Shown one piece after another: positions 1 to 6,933 of a stretch of DNA of 14,907 nt (its first letter is position 1; each line of letters starts with the position of its first letter). The position numbers and the translations under genes were made by a program. Below the pieces are notes generated by a model. It did no database searches. It was not told where the DNA came from and saw only the letters and a program-made list of their open reading frames with translations. Source of the stretch: UMGS1312 sp964631595. Lineage in GTDB: Bacteria; Bacillota; Clostridia; Oscillospirales; CAG-272. The DNA lies in contig CAZVXL010000031.1 of assembly GCA_964631595.1 (NCBI GenBank), forward strand, positions 1-14,907, in the 5' to 3' direction.

Positions 1-46
1 CCGGCTGGGCAGGATCTCATTGCAGTAATCGAAGTTTTTTTTTCGG

Positions 47-78
47 TGTGCAGGCTTCGGTCTGCACATCTTTATTTT
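47..78 (+). terminator. Possible rho-independent terminator of an upstream gene (or leader hairpin)
   Basis: Nine bases at 47-55 (TGTGCAGGC) pair with 60-68 (one G-U pair) around a TTCG loop, giving a C(UUCG)G tetraloop hairpin. It is followed by a T-rich stretch, TCTTTATTTT. This is a fair intrinsic terminator for a plus-strand gene lying before the window. It could instead be a leader hairpin of the pilus operon, since the first gene starts at 180. A separate run of nine T residues lies at 35-43. I see no convincing -35/-10 pair and no gene between 1 and 179. Confidence 0.45.
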
Positions 79-179
79 CCCAAGCTCGGGACACGCGCTT
101 CGTCTCCGACAGGCTTTGCCCTCGGGGAGGGGGCAACACGGCACCGAATCAAAGCATCTGATGAAAAGGAGGCGGCATC

Positions 180-677
180 ATGACCGACAAGGAGCTGCGA
201 CATCTGAGCCGAGGCGATCTTTTACAGCTTCTTCTTGATCAAAGCAGACGGCTCAGTGAGCTTGAAGCAAAATACGAGACCGCGCACAAGGCTCTGCTCG
301 ACAAAAAGATCAAGCTTGAGAAGGCGGGATCAATTGCGGAAGCTGCTCTTGCGCTCAACGGTGTATTCGAAGCCGCCGAAGCCGCTTGCAGGCAGTACAC
401 GGAAAATGTCGCCGTCTTTGAGGAAAGACAGGCTCAGCTCGAGGCGGCTTCCGCCGAAAAGGCCGATGCGATGATCAAGGACGCCGAGAGGCGCGCCGAG
501 CTCATCGTAAACGAAGCGGAGGCAAAGCGCGATGCCATTCTGAAGGAAGCGGAAGCTCAGGCGCGCGCTTATTGGGATGAGGTCAATGCGAAGCTGAAGC
601 TGTTCCTCTCGGAGCACGATGAGCTCAAAGCCATGCTCTCCTCGATACCGAGATCGGGAGGCGGTCTTAATGGGTAG
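180..677 (+). CDS. Conserved cytoplasmic coiled-coil protein, first gene of the pilus operon
   Basis: A 165-residue protein with no signal peptide or membrane segment, so probably cytoplasmic. Residues 1-50 (MTDKELRHLSRGDLLQLLLD...) look like a helical hairpin. Residues 50-72 hold a distinctive block, GSIAEAALALNGVFEAAEAA. Residues 80-130 are a charged Ala/Glu/Lys/Arg-rich heptad stretch that resembles the stalk of ATP-synthase subunit b or DivIVA-type coiled coils. A strong AAAGGAGG ribosome binding site (165-172, 7-nt spacer) supports the start. The last 8 nt overlap the signal peptidase gene, so the two are probably translationally coupled. From memory, small proteins with the GSIAEAAL..NGVFEAA block often sit beside a signal peptidase I in clostridial pilus loci, but no function is known to me. 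A scaffold that links secretion or sortase complexes to the cytoplasmic side is possible, but this is inference. Confidence 0.85.
   Translation: MTDKELRHLSRGDLLQLLLDQSRRLSELEAKYETAHKALLDKKIKLEKAGSIAEAALALNGVFEAAEAACRQYTENVAVFEERQAQLEAASAEKADAMIKDAERRAELIVNEAEAKRDAILKEAEAQARAYWDEVNAKLKLFLSEHDELKAMLSSIPRSGGGLNG
656..661 (+). promoter_or_regulatory. Ribosome binding site that sets the signal peptidase start
   Basis: GGGAGG lies 8 nt before ATG 670, inside the 3' end of the preceding gene. It selects ATG 670 over the in-frame upstream ATG at 619, which has no such site and would add 17 residues unlike a signal peptidase N-terminus (SSKPCSPRYRDREAVL after the Met). Confidence 0.7.
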
Positions 678-1251
678 GAGCCGCATCAAAATGCCCAAGG
701 AGGATCAGCTTGAGGCGGAGATCAAAAGAGTAAAATACCGCTCGCGCTACAGGCTGGTGCTCAAGAGCACCGTATTCACCTTGGTGGTGGTCGCGGCGAT
801 AGCCGTGCTTATTGCGACTGTCGCAATGCCCGTGCTTCAGATCTACGGAGCCTCGATGTCACCCGTGCTTGAGGAAAACGACATCGTGCTTTCCCTCAAA
901 AACTCGGAATTTGAGCAGGGCGACCTTATCGCGTTTTACATCGGCAACAAAATACTCGTCAAGAGGGCGATAGCCCTGCCCGGACAATGGGTCAACATTG
1001 ACGAGGACGGCAACGTATACGTTGACGGGCAGCTCATCGACGAGCCGTATCTTACGGAGAAATCATTCGGTGACTGCAACATAGAGCTCCCGTATCAGGT
1101 GCCGGACAATCGATATTTCTGCATGGGAGACAACAGAGCCACATCTGTTGACTCAAGGCACTCCGAGGTCGGATGTATTGCCGAGGAGCAGGTAGTGGGA
1201 AGAATAGTATTTCGCATATGGCCGCCGAGCAAGCTCGGCAGGCTGTCATAA
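670..1251 (+). CDS. lepB: Type I signal peptidase (Ser/Lys, S26 family)
   Basis: A 193-residue membrane protease that removes signal peptides from exported precursors on the outer face of the membrane. A basic cytoplasmic N-terminus (residues 1-32) is followed by one membrane segment (about 33-56). Box B, GASMSP (60-65), carries the catalytic Ser62. Box D, VKRAIALPG (97-105), carries the general-base Lys98. Box E, GDNRATSVDSR (153-163), is complete. The length suits the short single-spanning enzymes of Firmicutes. Start chosen at ATG 670 (see the separate RBS entry); it overlaps the preceding stop by 8 nt. Its place directly before three exported pilus proteins suggests a pilus-dedicated peptidase, as in other sortase-pilus loci that carry their own SipA/LepB-like protein. 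Unlike pilus SipA proteins that lack the catalytic pair, this one keeps both Ser and Lys, so it should be an active protease. Confidence 0.95.
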   Translation: MGRSRIKMPKEDQLEAEIKRVKYRSRYRLVLKSTVFTLVVVAAIAVLIATVAMPVLQIYGASMSPVLEENDIVLSLKNSEFEQGDLIAFYIGNKILVKRAIALPGQWVNIDEDGNVYVDGQLIDEPYLTEKSFGDCNIELPYQVPDNRYFCMGDNRATSVDSRHSEVGCIAEEQVVGRIVFRIWPPSKLGRLS

Positions 1252-1300
1252 GCATATAAGTATATCTGTAAGAATTCAGTAAAATTGCGGGAAAAGGCAA

Positions 1301-4300
1301 ATGAAGGATGTTTATCGTTCTGACAGGGACTATTTTCTAAAACTGAATAGTAAAAAGAAAAAATGGCGTGTCCTGATAAGCTGTCTTGCCTTATTCGTGG
1401 CAATAGGCACGGTCTGTGCGCTGATGCTCCCCGCCGACACGCAGGAGCAAAAGGTTGCGGTCTATCAGGTAAACACGTACAAGGAGTCAAAGACCACCTT
1501 GGTCTACGGCGGCTCCGTACAGGACAAGCTCGGCTCGGGTATGTCATTTAAATACTGGGATGCCGTTGTTGTTGAAAAGGACACCGACGGAAGGCTGTAC
1601 ATATCAAAGGTTGATACGGCGGAAGTCTCCAAGCTGTCGTACAAGGCCTCGACGTCGGACGGCTTTGTGCTTCTGCTGTACAATTTCACGCCAGATTTCA
1701 CGCTTGAGACGGGGCAGATCGTCACGGTGGATTTCAATTACAAGAGCACTTCGGGAACGAGCACAAGCGGCTTCGGAAATGTCGTATTCAGCACCAAAAC
1801 AAGAGATGACCCCGCAAAGGACAACACCGAGCTTCTGACCGTGGTAGATGGTGCCGACACGAAGGAGCTTATCGAGGTCAATCTCTACAACTACGGCACC
1901 AACACAAACGATAAATACGACAGCGATAAAAAATACCCCGGCTTCCAGCAGGATAACGGAACAACACGCGATTTTTCAGCTTTTAATTCTTCCAGCTTCA
2001 ACTTCGGAAACAACATAACGGAGGATCTTGCCGCTGGTCAAACAGGTGTTACCGGCAAGGACGGACTGAACGGAACCGTAGACAAAGCCAACAAGCCCGT
2101 GAGCGGAGCCATGCTCGGCACCTTGGGAACGGACGGATATCCGGCGCTCTCCGACAAAACGAGCCTTTCGTATCTCTTTACGGACAACACCTACGCCGAA
2201 AAGAAGAACAAGACGAGCATAAACGGGCTTTTCATACAGGATCCCGTCACGGGAGCTTACTCCTTTAACAGCCGAAAAAATCACGCACAGTTCAACGCGG
2301 CGGACGATACCTTCATTCTGTATGAGCAGATGATAACTCCGAACTTCATGATGTATCCCTTCGGAAACTTCATGCCGTTCAACGATATCGTCCACCACAG
2401 CCAAAAGCTCACCCTTGTCACAAAGGACTACCTGAAAAGCACCGCCGATAACGCTCTGGCAAAGTACAACAGCGGATACGGCAATGAGTACAACACCCTG
2501 TACACACGTCTGACAAATTTCTTGTCACTGATGGACAGCAGCTACACAAAAGGCTGGAGCCACCTCGACTGCATGAACGAATACTTCAAGGCGGCAGGCC
2601 TTGATCGCACATTCGAACCCGATAAAAGCGAATTTGACAAAGAGCTTACAGACAAGCTGTTCACCATTGACTACGATGTTCCCAAGAACTTCTATTTCGG
2701 CATGGAGATGAAGATGAACTTCATTCAGCCGAAGGACGGACTCACGGGAAATGACGGCAAACAGCCCCTGATATTCTACTTCACGGGCGACGATGACGTA
2801 TGGGTATACCTCGACGGTGTGCTTTTCCTCGATCTTTCCGGTATCCACCGTCACGTGGGCGGTGAGATCGACTTTGTGAACGGTACGGTCAAGTACTTTG
2901 AGCTCGATCCCGGTACGGGTGAGGTTTCGGATAATCCGTACAAGACAGTCCGCTTCAGCGAATTGGTCGACACTTCAAAGCTGAACGAAAACGGAACATT
3001 CAAGGACTACTCGACCCACACCTTCAACTTCTACTACATGGAGAGAGGTGCCGGCTCCGGTGTCTGCCGAATGAACTTCAACTTCCCTCTCCTGCGTGAA
3101 AATTCGATCTCCGTGGCAAAGGAGCTTGACACAGAGGGTGTCGGTGAGCCTCTCGGAGATCCCGACTTCAGCTTCCAGATCATGAAGGCGGACGGAACGG
3201 GACTTTTCGTCGGACCCAACTCACCGTACGATATCTTGGACAGCGCGGGAAAGAAGCTCGGAGAAGGCAGGACAGATGAGAACGGTGTATTCAAGATAAA
3301 GGCGGGGCAGATAGCGCTGTTTAACTATATTGATGAAAACAGCGGCAGCTACTTCGTAAGAGAGCTTCTTGACGACAACACGTTCGGTCAGTACGGGCAA
3401 ATAGTTATTGACGGTACAAGCACGACGACGGATTACGGTGTCACCGTGGGGCAGGACGAATTCCACGGAATACAGAGTCCGACAAAGGATATATCGGGCG
3501 GAAGCACGGTATTCCGATTCAACAACGTGGTATCCTTTGAAAAGCTCGGCAAGCTTCAGATACATAAAACACTGAACGATCTGAACTCCGGCGCAGATCC
3601 GCCGACATTCTCATTTGCAGTTACTCTTGACGGAAAGCCGATCCCCACGGGCACACCCTACACGGTGGGAGATAAGGTGCGATACGCCCTTGAGGGCGGT
3701 ATAATAACGCTTGCCTCCGACGAGGCCGCCGTCATCGACGGCATACTCGCAGGCTCGGTCTTCAACGTGAGGGAGACGGACGCATCATCAGCCGGATATA
3801 CGGTGAGATACGATTGCGACGGGGTCGCGCAAGCCGTTGACTATGCAAGCGGTGTGATAATCACACAGAGCACTGTCGCGGTAAACGTGATCAACACGGA
3901 GCTCGGCATCACCGTACAGATACCGCTTGAAAAGCAGCTTCGGGATCCGGACGGAGACGAGCACAGCTACACCTTCATTCTGCAGGAGGCAGTCGGTGAG
4001 TCCGGAGAAGTTAAGACGGACGCTCCCGTCGAACGTGAGCTGACTCTTACGATAAAGGATACGCCCGTGACGGGACAGTTTGAGATAGGCTATTCTCTGA
4101 GGAGTCTCGATCAGCTTCCGAAGACCTTCTATTACAGGATAACGGAGGTGGAGGATCCGAGCGACACGGTGACCGCATATGACCGATCGGTCTATGTTGT
4201 TGCGGTAGAGGTCACCGAGGGTGCCGACGGACAGCCCACCGCCGCCGTAAAGAAGCTTCTCTGCAACGGTACGGATGTGACGGACAGCATCGGCTCTGTC

Positions 4301-4456
4301 ACCTTTGCAAATCAGATCGTCACGTATGCACTTCCCTCCACGGGAGGACACGGAGCATTTATGTATATTGCGGGAGGACTGATACTGACAGCATCATCTC
4401 TCCTTCTGTTATATAAAAAATCCAAAGGCAGAAAGGAGAAACGAGCAGACCTTTGA
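1301..4456 (+). CDS. LPSTG-anchored fibro-slime/Cna-B surface protein, putative pilus tip adhesin
   Basis: A 1051-residue exported protein. A lysine-rich cytoplasmic start and hydrophobic segment (about 23-43) form the signal region. Residues 50-460 have no family I can name. Residues about 465-598 match the fibro-slime/PA14-like fold: TGDDDVWVYLDG (495-506), then LDLSGIHRHVGG, and a closing FYYMERGAGSG. Three pilin-type repeats follow: about 600-745 (ISVAKELD; candidate isopeptide Lys607), 750-866 (LQIHKTL; Lys756) and 868-1008, whose FYYRITEVE and YVVAVEV strands resemble the FctA/Spy0128 isopeptide-linked domain. The C-terminus has LPSTG (1011-1015), a membrane segment and the basic tail KKSKGRKEKR. 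It starts 49 nt after the signal peptidase with a modest GGGAAAAGG site, and the next gene begins 65 nt after its stop. Tip adhesin is inferred from size, gene order and the fibro-slime domain, a family known from Fibrobacter surface proteins. The ligand is unknown. Confidence 0.88.
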   Translation: MKDVYRSDRDYFLKLNSKKKKWRVLISCLALFVAIGTVCALMLPADTQEQKVAVYQVNTYKESKTTLVYGGSVQDKLGSGMSFKYWDAVVVEKDTDGRLYISKVDTAEVSKLSYKASTSDGFVLLLYNFTPDFTLETGQIVTVDFNYKSTSGTSTSGFGNVVFSTKTRDDPAKDNTELLTVVDGADTKELIEVNLYNYGTNTNDKYDSDKKYPGFQQDNGTTRDFSAFNSSSFNFGNNITEDLAAGQTGVTGKDGLNGTVDKANKPVSGAMLGTLGTDGYPALSDKTSLSYLFTDNTYAEKKNKTSINGLFIQDPVTGAYSFNSRKNHAQFNAADDTFILYEQMITPNFMMYPFGNFMPFNDIVHHSQKLTLVTKDYLKSTADNALAKYNSGYGNEYNTLYTRLTNFLSLMDSSYTKGWSHLDCMNEYFKAAGLDRTFEPDKSEFDKELTDKLFTIDYDVPKNFYFGMEMKMNFIQPKDGLTGNDGKQPLIFYFTGDDDVWVYLDGVLFLDLSGIHRHVGGEIDFVNGTVKYFELDPGTGEVSDNPYKTVRFSELVDTSKLNENGTFKDYSTHTFNFYYMERGAGSGVCRMNFNFPLLRENSISVAKELDTEGVGEPLGDPDFSFQIMKADGTGLFVGPNSPYDILDSAGKKLGEGRTDENGVFKIKAGQIALFNYIDENSGSYFVRELLDDNTFGQYGQIVIDGTSTTTDYGVTVGQDEFHGIQSPTKDISGGSTVFRFNNVVSFEKLGKLQIHKTLNDLNSGADPPTFSFAVTLDGKPIPTGTPYTVGDKVRYALEGGIITLASDEAAVIDGILAGSVFNVRETDASSAGYTVRYDCDGVAQAVDYASGVIITQSTVAVNVINTELGITVQIPLEKQLRDPDGDEHSYTFILQEAVGESGEVKTDAPVERELTLTIKDTPVTGQFEIGYSLRSLDQLPKTFYYRITEVEDPSDTVTAYDRSVYVVAVEVTEGADGQPTAAVKKLLCNGTDVTDSIGSVTFANQIVTYALPSTGGHGAFMYIAGGLILTASSLLLLYKKSKGRKEKRADL

Positions 4457-4506
4457 GTATTATCCCGGTTCTTCTTTCCAATCTGAAATTCAAAAAACAA
4501 TTTACC

Positions 4507-4513
4507 GAAAGGA
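4507..4513 (+). promoter_or_regulatory. Ribosome binding site that sets the shaft pilin start
   Basis: GAAAGGA lies 8 nt before ATG 4522. It selects a start giving a textbook signal peptide (MKTLKKIASI...VFA) over the in-frame ATG at 4453, which would add 23 residues and overlap the previous gene. Confidence 0.65.
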
Positions 4514-4521
4514 ATCAAAAA

Positions 4522-6012
4522 ATGAAGACTTTGAAGAAAATCGCAAGTATCATGTTTGCATTGCTCATGATCGCAACGACAGCCGTCGGCGTATTCGCCG
4601 ATGAGGATCCCGTTCCCGCCTCCGGTAGTAACACCATTACCGTAAACGGCGCAAAGGCAGGAGAGACCTACTCTCTCTACAAGATGCTCGATCTTGATGT
4701 GGACGAGAACTTTACCGCGTACCACTACACCATCGAAACCGATTCTGCGTGGAATACTTTCTTCACCACCGGTGAAGGCGCCACATATGTCACTATCGCC
4801 ACCGACGGTGTCGTAACGTGGAAGGCAGACAAGAGCACCGATGCCGACAAGGCTGCGTTCGGCGTAGCGGCAGCAAAGTATGCGGCAGCTAACAGCATCA
4901 CCGCAACCACCGTTACCGCTGCTACCGCAGACGGCAAGACCACTGCAAGCTTTACAGGTCTTGAGGCAGGCTACTACCTCATCACCTCCTCTCTCGGTAC
5001 AAAGGTCATCGTAGCAACAACTCCCGATGCTCCCAATACCCAAATCAACGAAAAGAACACCGAGCCTACTATTGATAAGCTTGTCAAGGAAGACTCTAAC
5101 AATGAATACGGTAAGGCGAACACCGCCCAGATCGGTGACACCGTAGAGTTTAAGACCACCGTACACGCAAAGGTCGGTGCGAAAAACTACGTTATCCACG
5201 ATAAAATGGATGAGGCTTTCACCTTCAATGCAAACAGCATCAAGTTAGAGGTAAAGGTCGGTGAAACCACTACTACTCTTACAAAGGACACAGATTACAC
5301 CGTAATCACACCCACCGACGGATGCACGTTTGAGATCGCGTTTACAGAGACCTACCTCAACAGTCTTACCGCGGACACCGACATCGTCGTTTTCTACAGC
5401 GCAGTCCTCAACGATAAAGCTGAGATCCACACAAATACCAACGACAACACCACATGGCTCACCTACGGTGCGAACGGAGAGACCACCGAGTCCAAGACCG
5501 AGACCTCTACGTTCATGTTCGATCTCGTAAAGACAAAGGCTGACGGCACCCTCCTTAACGGCGCTGAGTTTAAGCTTTACACTGCACTCACAGGCGGAGA
5601 AGAAATCGAGCTGGTCAAGGAGACCGACGGCTCGTACAGGATCGCGACCGCAGCGGAAATTGCTGCCGAAGGATTTACGAGCGCAATTATCGAAGCCGGT
5701 AAGGTGACAATTAAGGGTCTTGATGCCAACACCAGCTACTACCTCGAGGAGATCACGGCTCCCGTGGGCTACAACAAGCTCTCCGCTCGCGTTTTGGTCG
5801 ATATGAAAGAAACCAACCTCACCGCCGTATTTGAGCAAACAGATACCAACAAATACACATCCGGCGGAGTTCAGGTAATCAACCAGACAGGAAACGAGCT
5901 TCCCTCCACAGGTGGTATCGGTACCACTCTGTTCTACGTGATCGGCTCTGTTCTTGTAGTCGGCGCAGTAGTTCTCTTTGTAACCAAGAAGCGCATGAGC
6001 AGATACGAGTAA
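4522..6012 (+). CDS. Major (shaft) pilin, SpaA-type, LPSTG anchored
   Basis: A 496-residue precursor of the pilus fibre. The signal peptide is about 1-26 (cleavage after VFA). Residues about 36-168 form an N-terminal pilin domain. Residues about 182-320 form a D1-like isopeptide domain beginning PTIDKLVKE. Residues about 330-455 form a SpaA/Cna-B domain with Lys337 in FDLVKTKADG, an E-box-like YYLEEITAPVGY (407-418) and Asn454 in VQVINQT, the usual Lys-Asn isopeptide geometry. LPSTG (460-464), a membrane segment and the tail KKRMSRYE end it. Lys178 in NEKN, just before the D1 domain, sits where the YPKN pilin-motif lysine lies in characterised shaft pilins and is the best candidate for the intermolecular bond; that is inference. 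Many Thr and Ala codons end in C, which would fit high expression. The following gene is the class C sortase, separated by a strong hairpin. Confidence 0.93.
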   Translation: MKTLKKIASIMFALLMIATTAVGVFADEDPVPASGSNTITVNGAKAGETYSLYKMLDLDVDENFTAYHYTIETDSAWNTFFTTGEGATYVTIATDGVVTWKADKSTDADKAAFGVAAAKYAAANSITATTVTAATADGKTTASFTGLEAGYYLITSSLGTKVIVATTPDAPNTQINEKNTEPTIDKLVKEDSNNEYGKANTAQIGDTVEFKTTVHAKVGAKNYVIHDKMDEAFTFNANSIKLEVKVGETTTTLTKDTDYTVITPTDGCTFEIAFTETYLNSLTADTDIVVFYSAVLNDKAEIHTNTNDNTTWLTYGANGETTESKTETSTFMFDLVKTKADGTLLNGAEFKLYTALTGGEEIELVKETDGSYRIATAAEIAAEGFTSAIIEAGKVTIKGLDANTSYYLEEITAPVGYNKLSARVLVDMKETNLTAVFEQTDTNKYTSGGVQVINQTGNELPSTGGIGTTLFYVIGSVLVVGAVVLFVTKKRMSRYE

Positions 6013-6025
6013 GCTAACACACTGT

Positions 6026-6057
6026 CTTTGTCGGGTGCGGAAACGTACCCGACAAAG
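6026..6057 (+). promoter_or_regulatory. Intergenic GAAA-tetraloop hairpin between shaft pilin and sortase
   Basis: Arms 6026-6039 and 6044-6057 pair over 14 bp (one G-U) around a GAAA (GNRA) loop. It starts 13 nt after the shaft pilin stop and ends 7 nt before the AAGGAGG site of the sortase. No U-tract follows, so it is not a classical terminator. A 3' stabiliser, an RNase processing site or a partial attenuator that raises shaft pilin over downstream sortase are the likely roles. Confidence 0.75.
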
Positions 6058-6078
6058 CATCGGTAAGGAGGAGTCTGC

Positions 6079-6933
6079 ATGAAGAAAAAGCGCGGCGGTA
6101 CCACCACCGTTATATTGCTTGCGGTGCTTTTTGCGGGCTTATCCCTCTTGCTCTACCCGAGTATCAGCAACTACTGGAATTCGTATCACTCGTCAAAAGC
6201 CATATCAAGCTATTCGGACGCGGTCAGCTCGATCGACTCCGAGGAATACGACAACATGATAAAGGCGGCGACGGAATACAACGCTTCACTTTACAGAAGC
6301 TTCGGCTCATATAAGCTGTCCGATGAGGAAAGGTCAAGATACAAGGAGCTTCTTGACATTTCGGGAACGGGCATCATGGGCTATATTGAGATCCCGAGCA
6401 TCGACGTGAGGCTCCCGATCTATCACGGCACCGACGAGGCTGTGCTTCAGGTCGCGGTAGGTCATCTCGAATGGTCAAGTCTGCCTGTCGGCGGAAGCGG
6501 CACTCACTGTGTCATGTCCGGTCACAGGGGACTCCCGAGCGCAAAGCTGTTTACAAATCTAGACAAGCTCGCGGAGGGCGATATCTTCATGATCCGTGTG
6601 CTTGACGAGGTATTCACCTACGAGGTCGATCGGATACTCATTGTGGATCCGACGGATATGTCCGCACTCACCACCGAGTACGGCAAGGATCTTTGCACGC
6701 TGGTCACCTGCACGCCTTACGGCATCAACACCCACAGGCTTCTCGTCCGCGGGCACAGGATCGAAAATACCGAGGAGGCTGTCGCCGTGCGAATTGCCTC
6801 TGAGGCAAACCAGATAGAGCCGCTCCTTGTAGCGCCTATAGTTGCGATACCGTTATTGCTTGCGGCTCTGGTAATACTTTTTATTCCCAAGAAAAAATCA
6901 ACATACGAAGGGGGATCGGATGAGATATTATAA
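6079..6933 (+). CDS. srtC: Class C pilin-polymerising sortase
   Basis: A 284-residue cysteine transpeptidase that cleaves the LPXTG motif of pilins and joins the Thr to a lysine of the next subunit. It has membrane segments at both ends (about 10-26 and 249-270), a class C hallmark, with the catalytic domain outside the cell. His149 lies in SGHRGLPSAKLF, Cys211 in TLVTCTPYG and Arg220 in NTHRLLVRGHR; these blocks are the class C signature. The region before GIMGYIEIP (about 65-98) lacks a DPF/DPW lid tripeptide and reads RSFGSYKLSDEERSRY, so the active-site lid may be absent or different. An AAGGAGG site lies 7 nt before the start. The last 14 nt overlap the next gene. Likely substrates are the two LPSTG proteins upstream and possibly the LPQTG protein downstream. 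Confidence 0.96.
   Translation: MKKKRGGTTTVILLAVLFAGLSLLLYPSISNYWNSYHSSKAISSYSDAVSSIDSEEYDNMIKAATEYNASLYRSFGSYKLSDEERSRYKELLDISGTGIMGYIEIPSIDVRLPIYHGTDEAVLQVAVGHLEWSSLPVGGSGTHCVMSGHRGLPSAKLFTNLDKLAEGDIFMIRVLDEVFTYEVDRILIVDPTDMSALTTEYGKDLCTLVTCTPYGINTHRLLVRGHRIENTEEAVAVRIASEANQIEPLLVAPIVAIPLLLAALVILFIPKKKSTYEGGSDEIL

Noticed and set aside
4457..4521. A separate promoter for the shaft pilin (TATTAT at about 4459)
   Set aside because: No -35 box at a suitable distance; the evidence does not go beyond AT-rich sequence.
4312..5199. A 295-codon open frame on the minus strand over the shaft pilin gene
   Set aside because: It lies antisense to strong coding sequence with a signal peptide and pilin domains; its product is Cys/Gly/Val-rich with no motif and no ribosome binding site. 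It arises from the codon bias of the real gene.
6026..6057. Calling the intergenic hairpin a rho-independent terminator
   Set aside because: No T-run follows and the next genes have no visible promoter of their own, so full termination here would silence the sortases.
5245..6060. A 271-codon open frame on the minus strand over the shaft pilin 3' half
   Set aside because: Same reasoning; it even begins beyond the intergenic hairpin and shows no recognisable domain.
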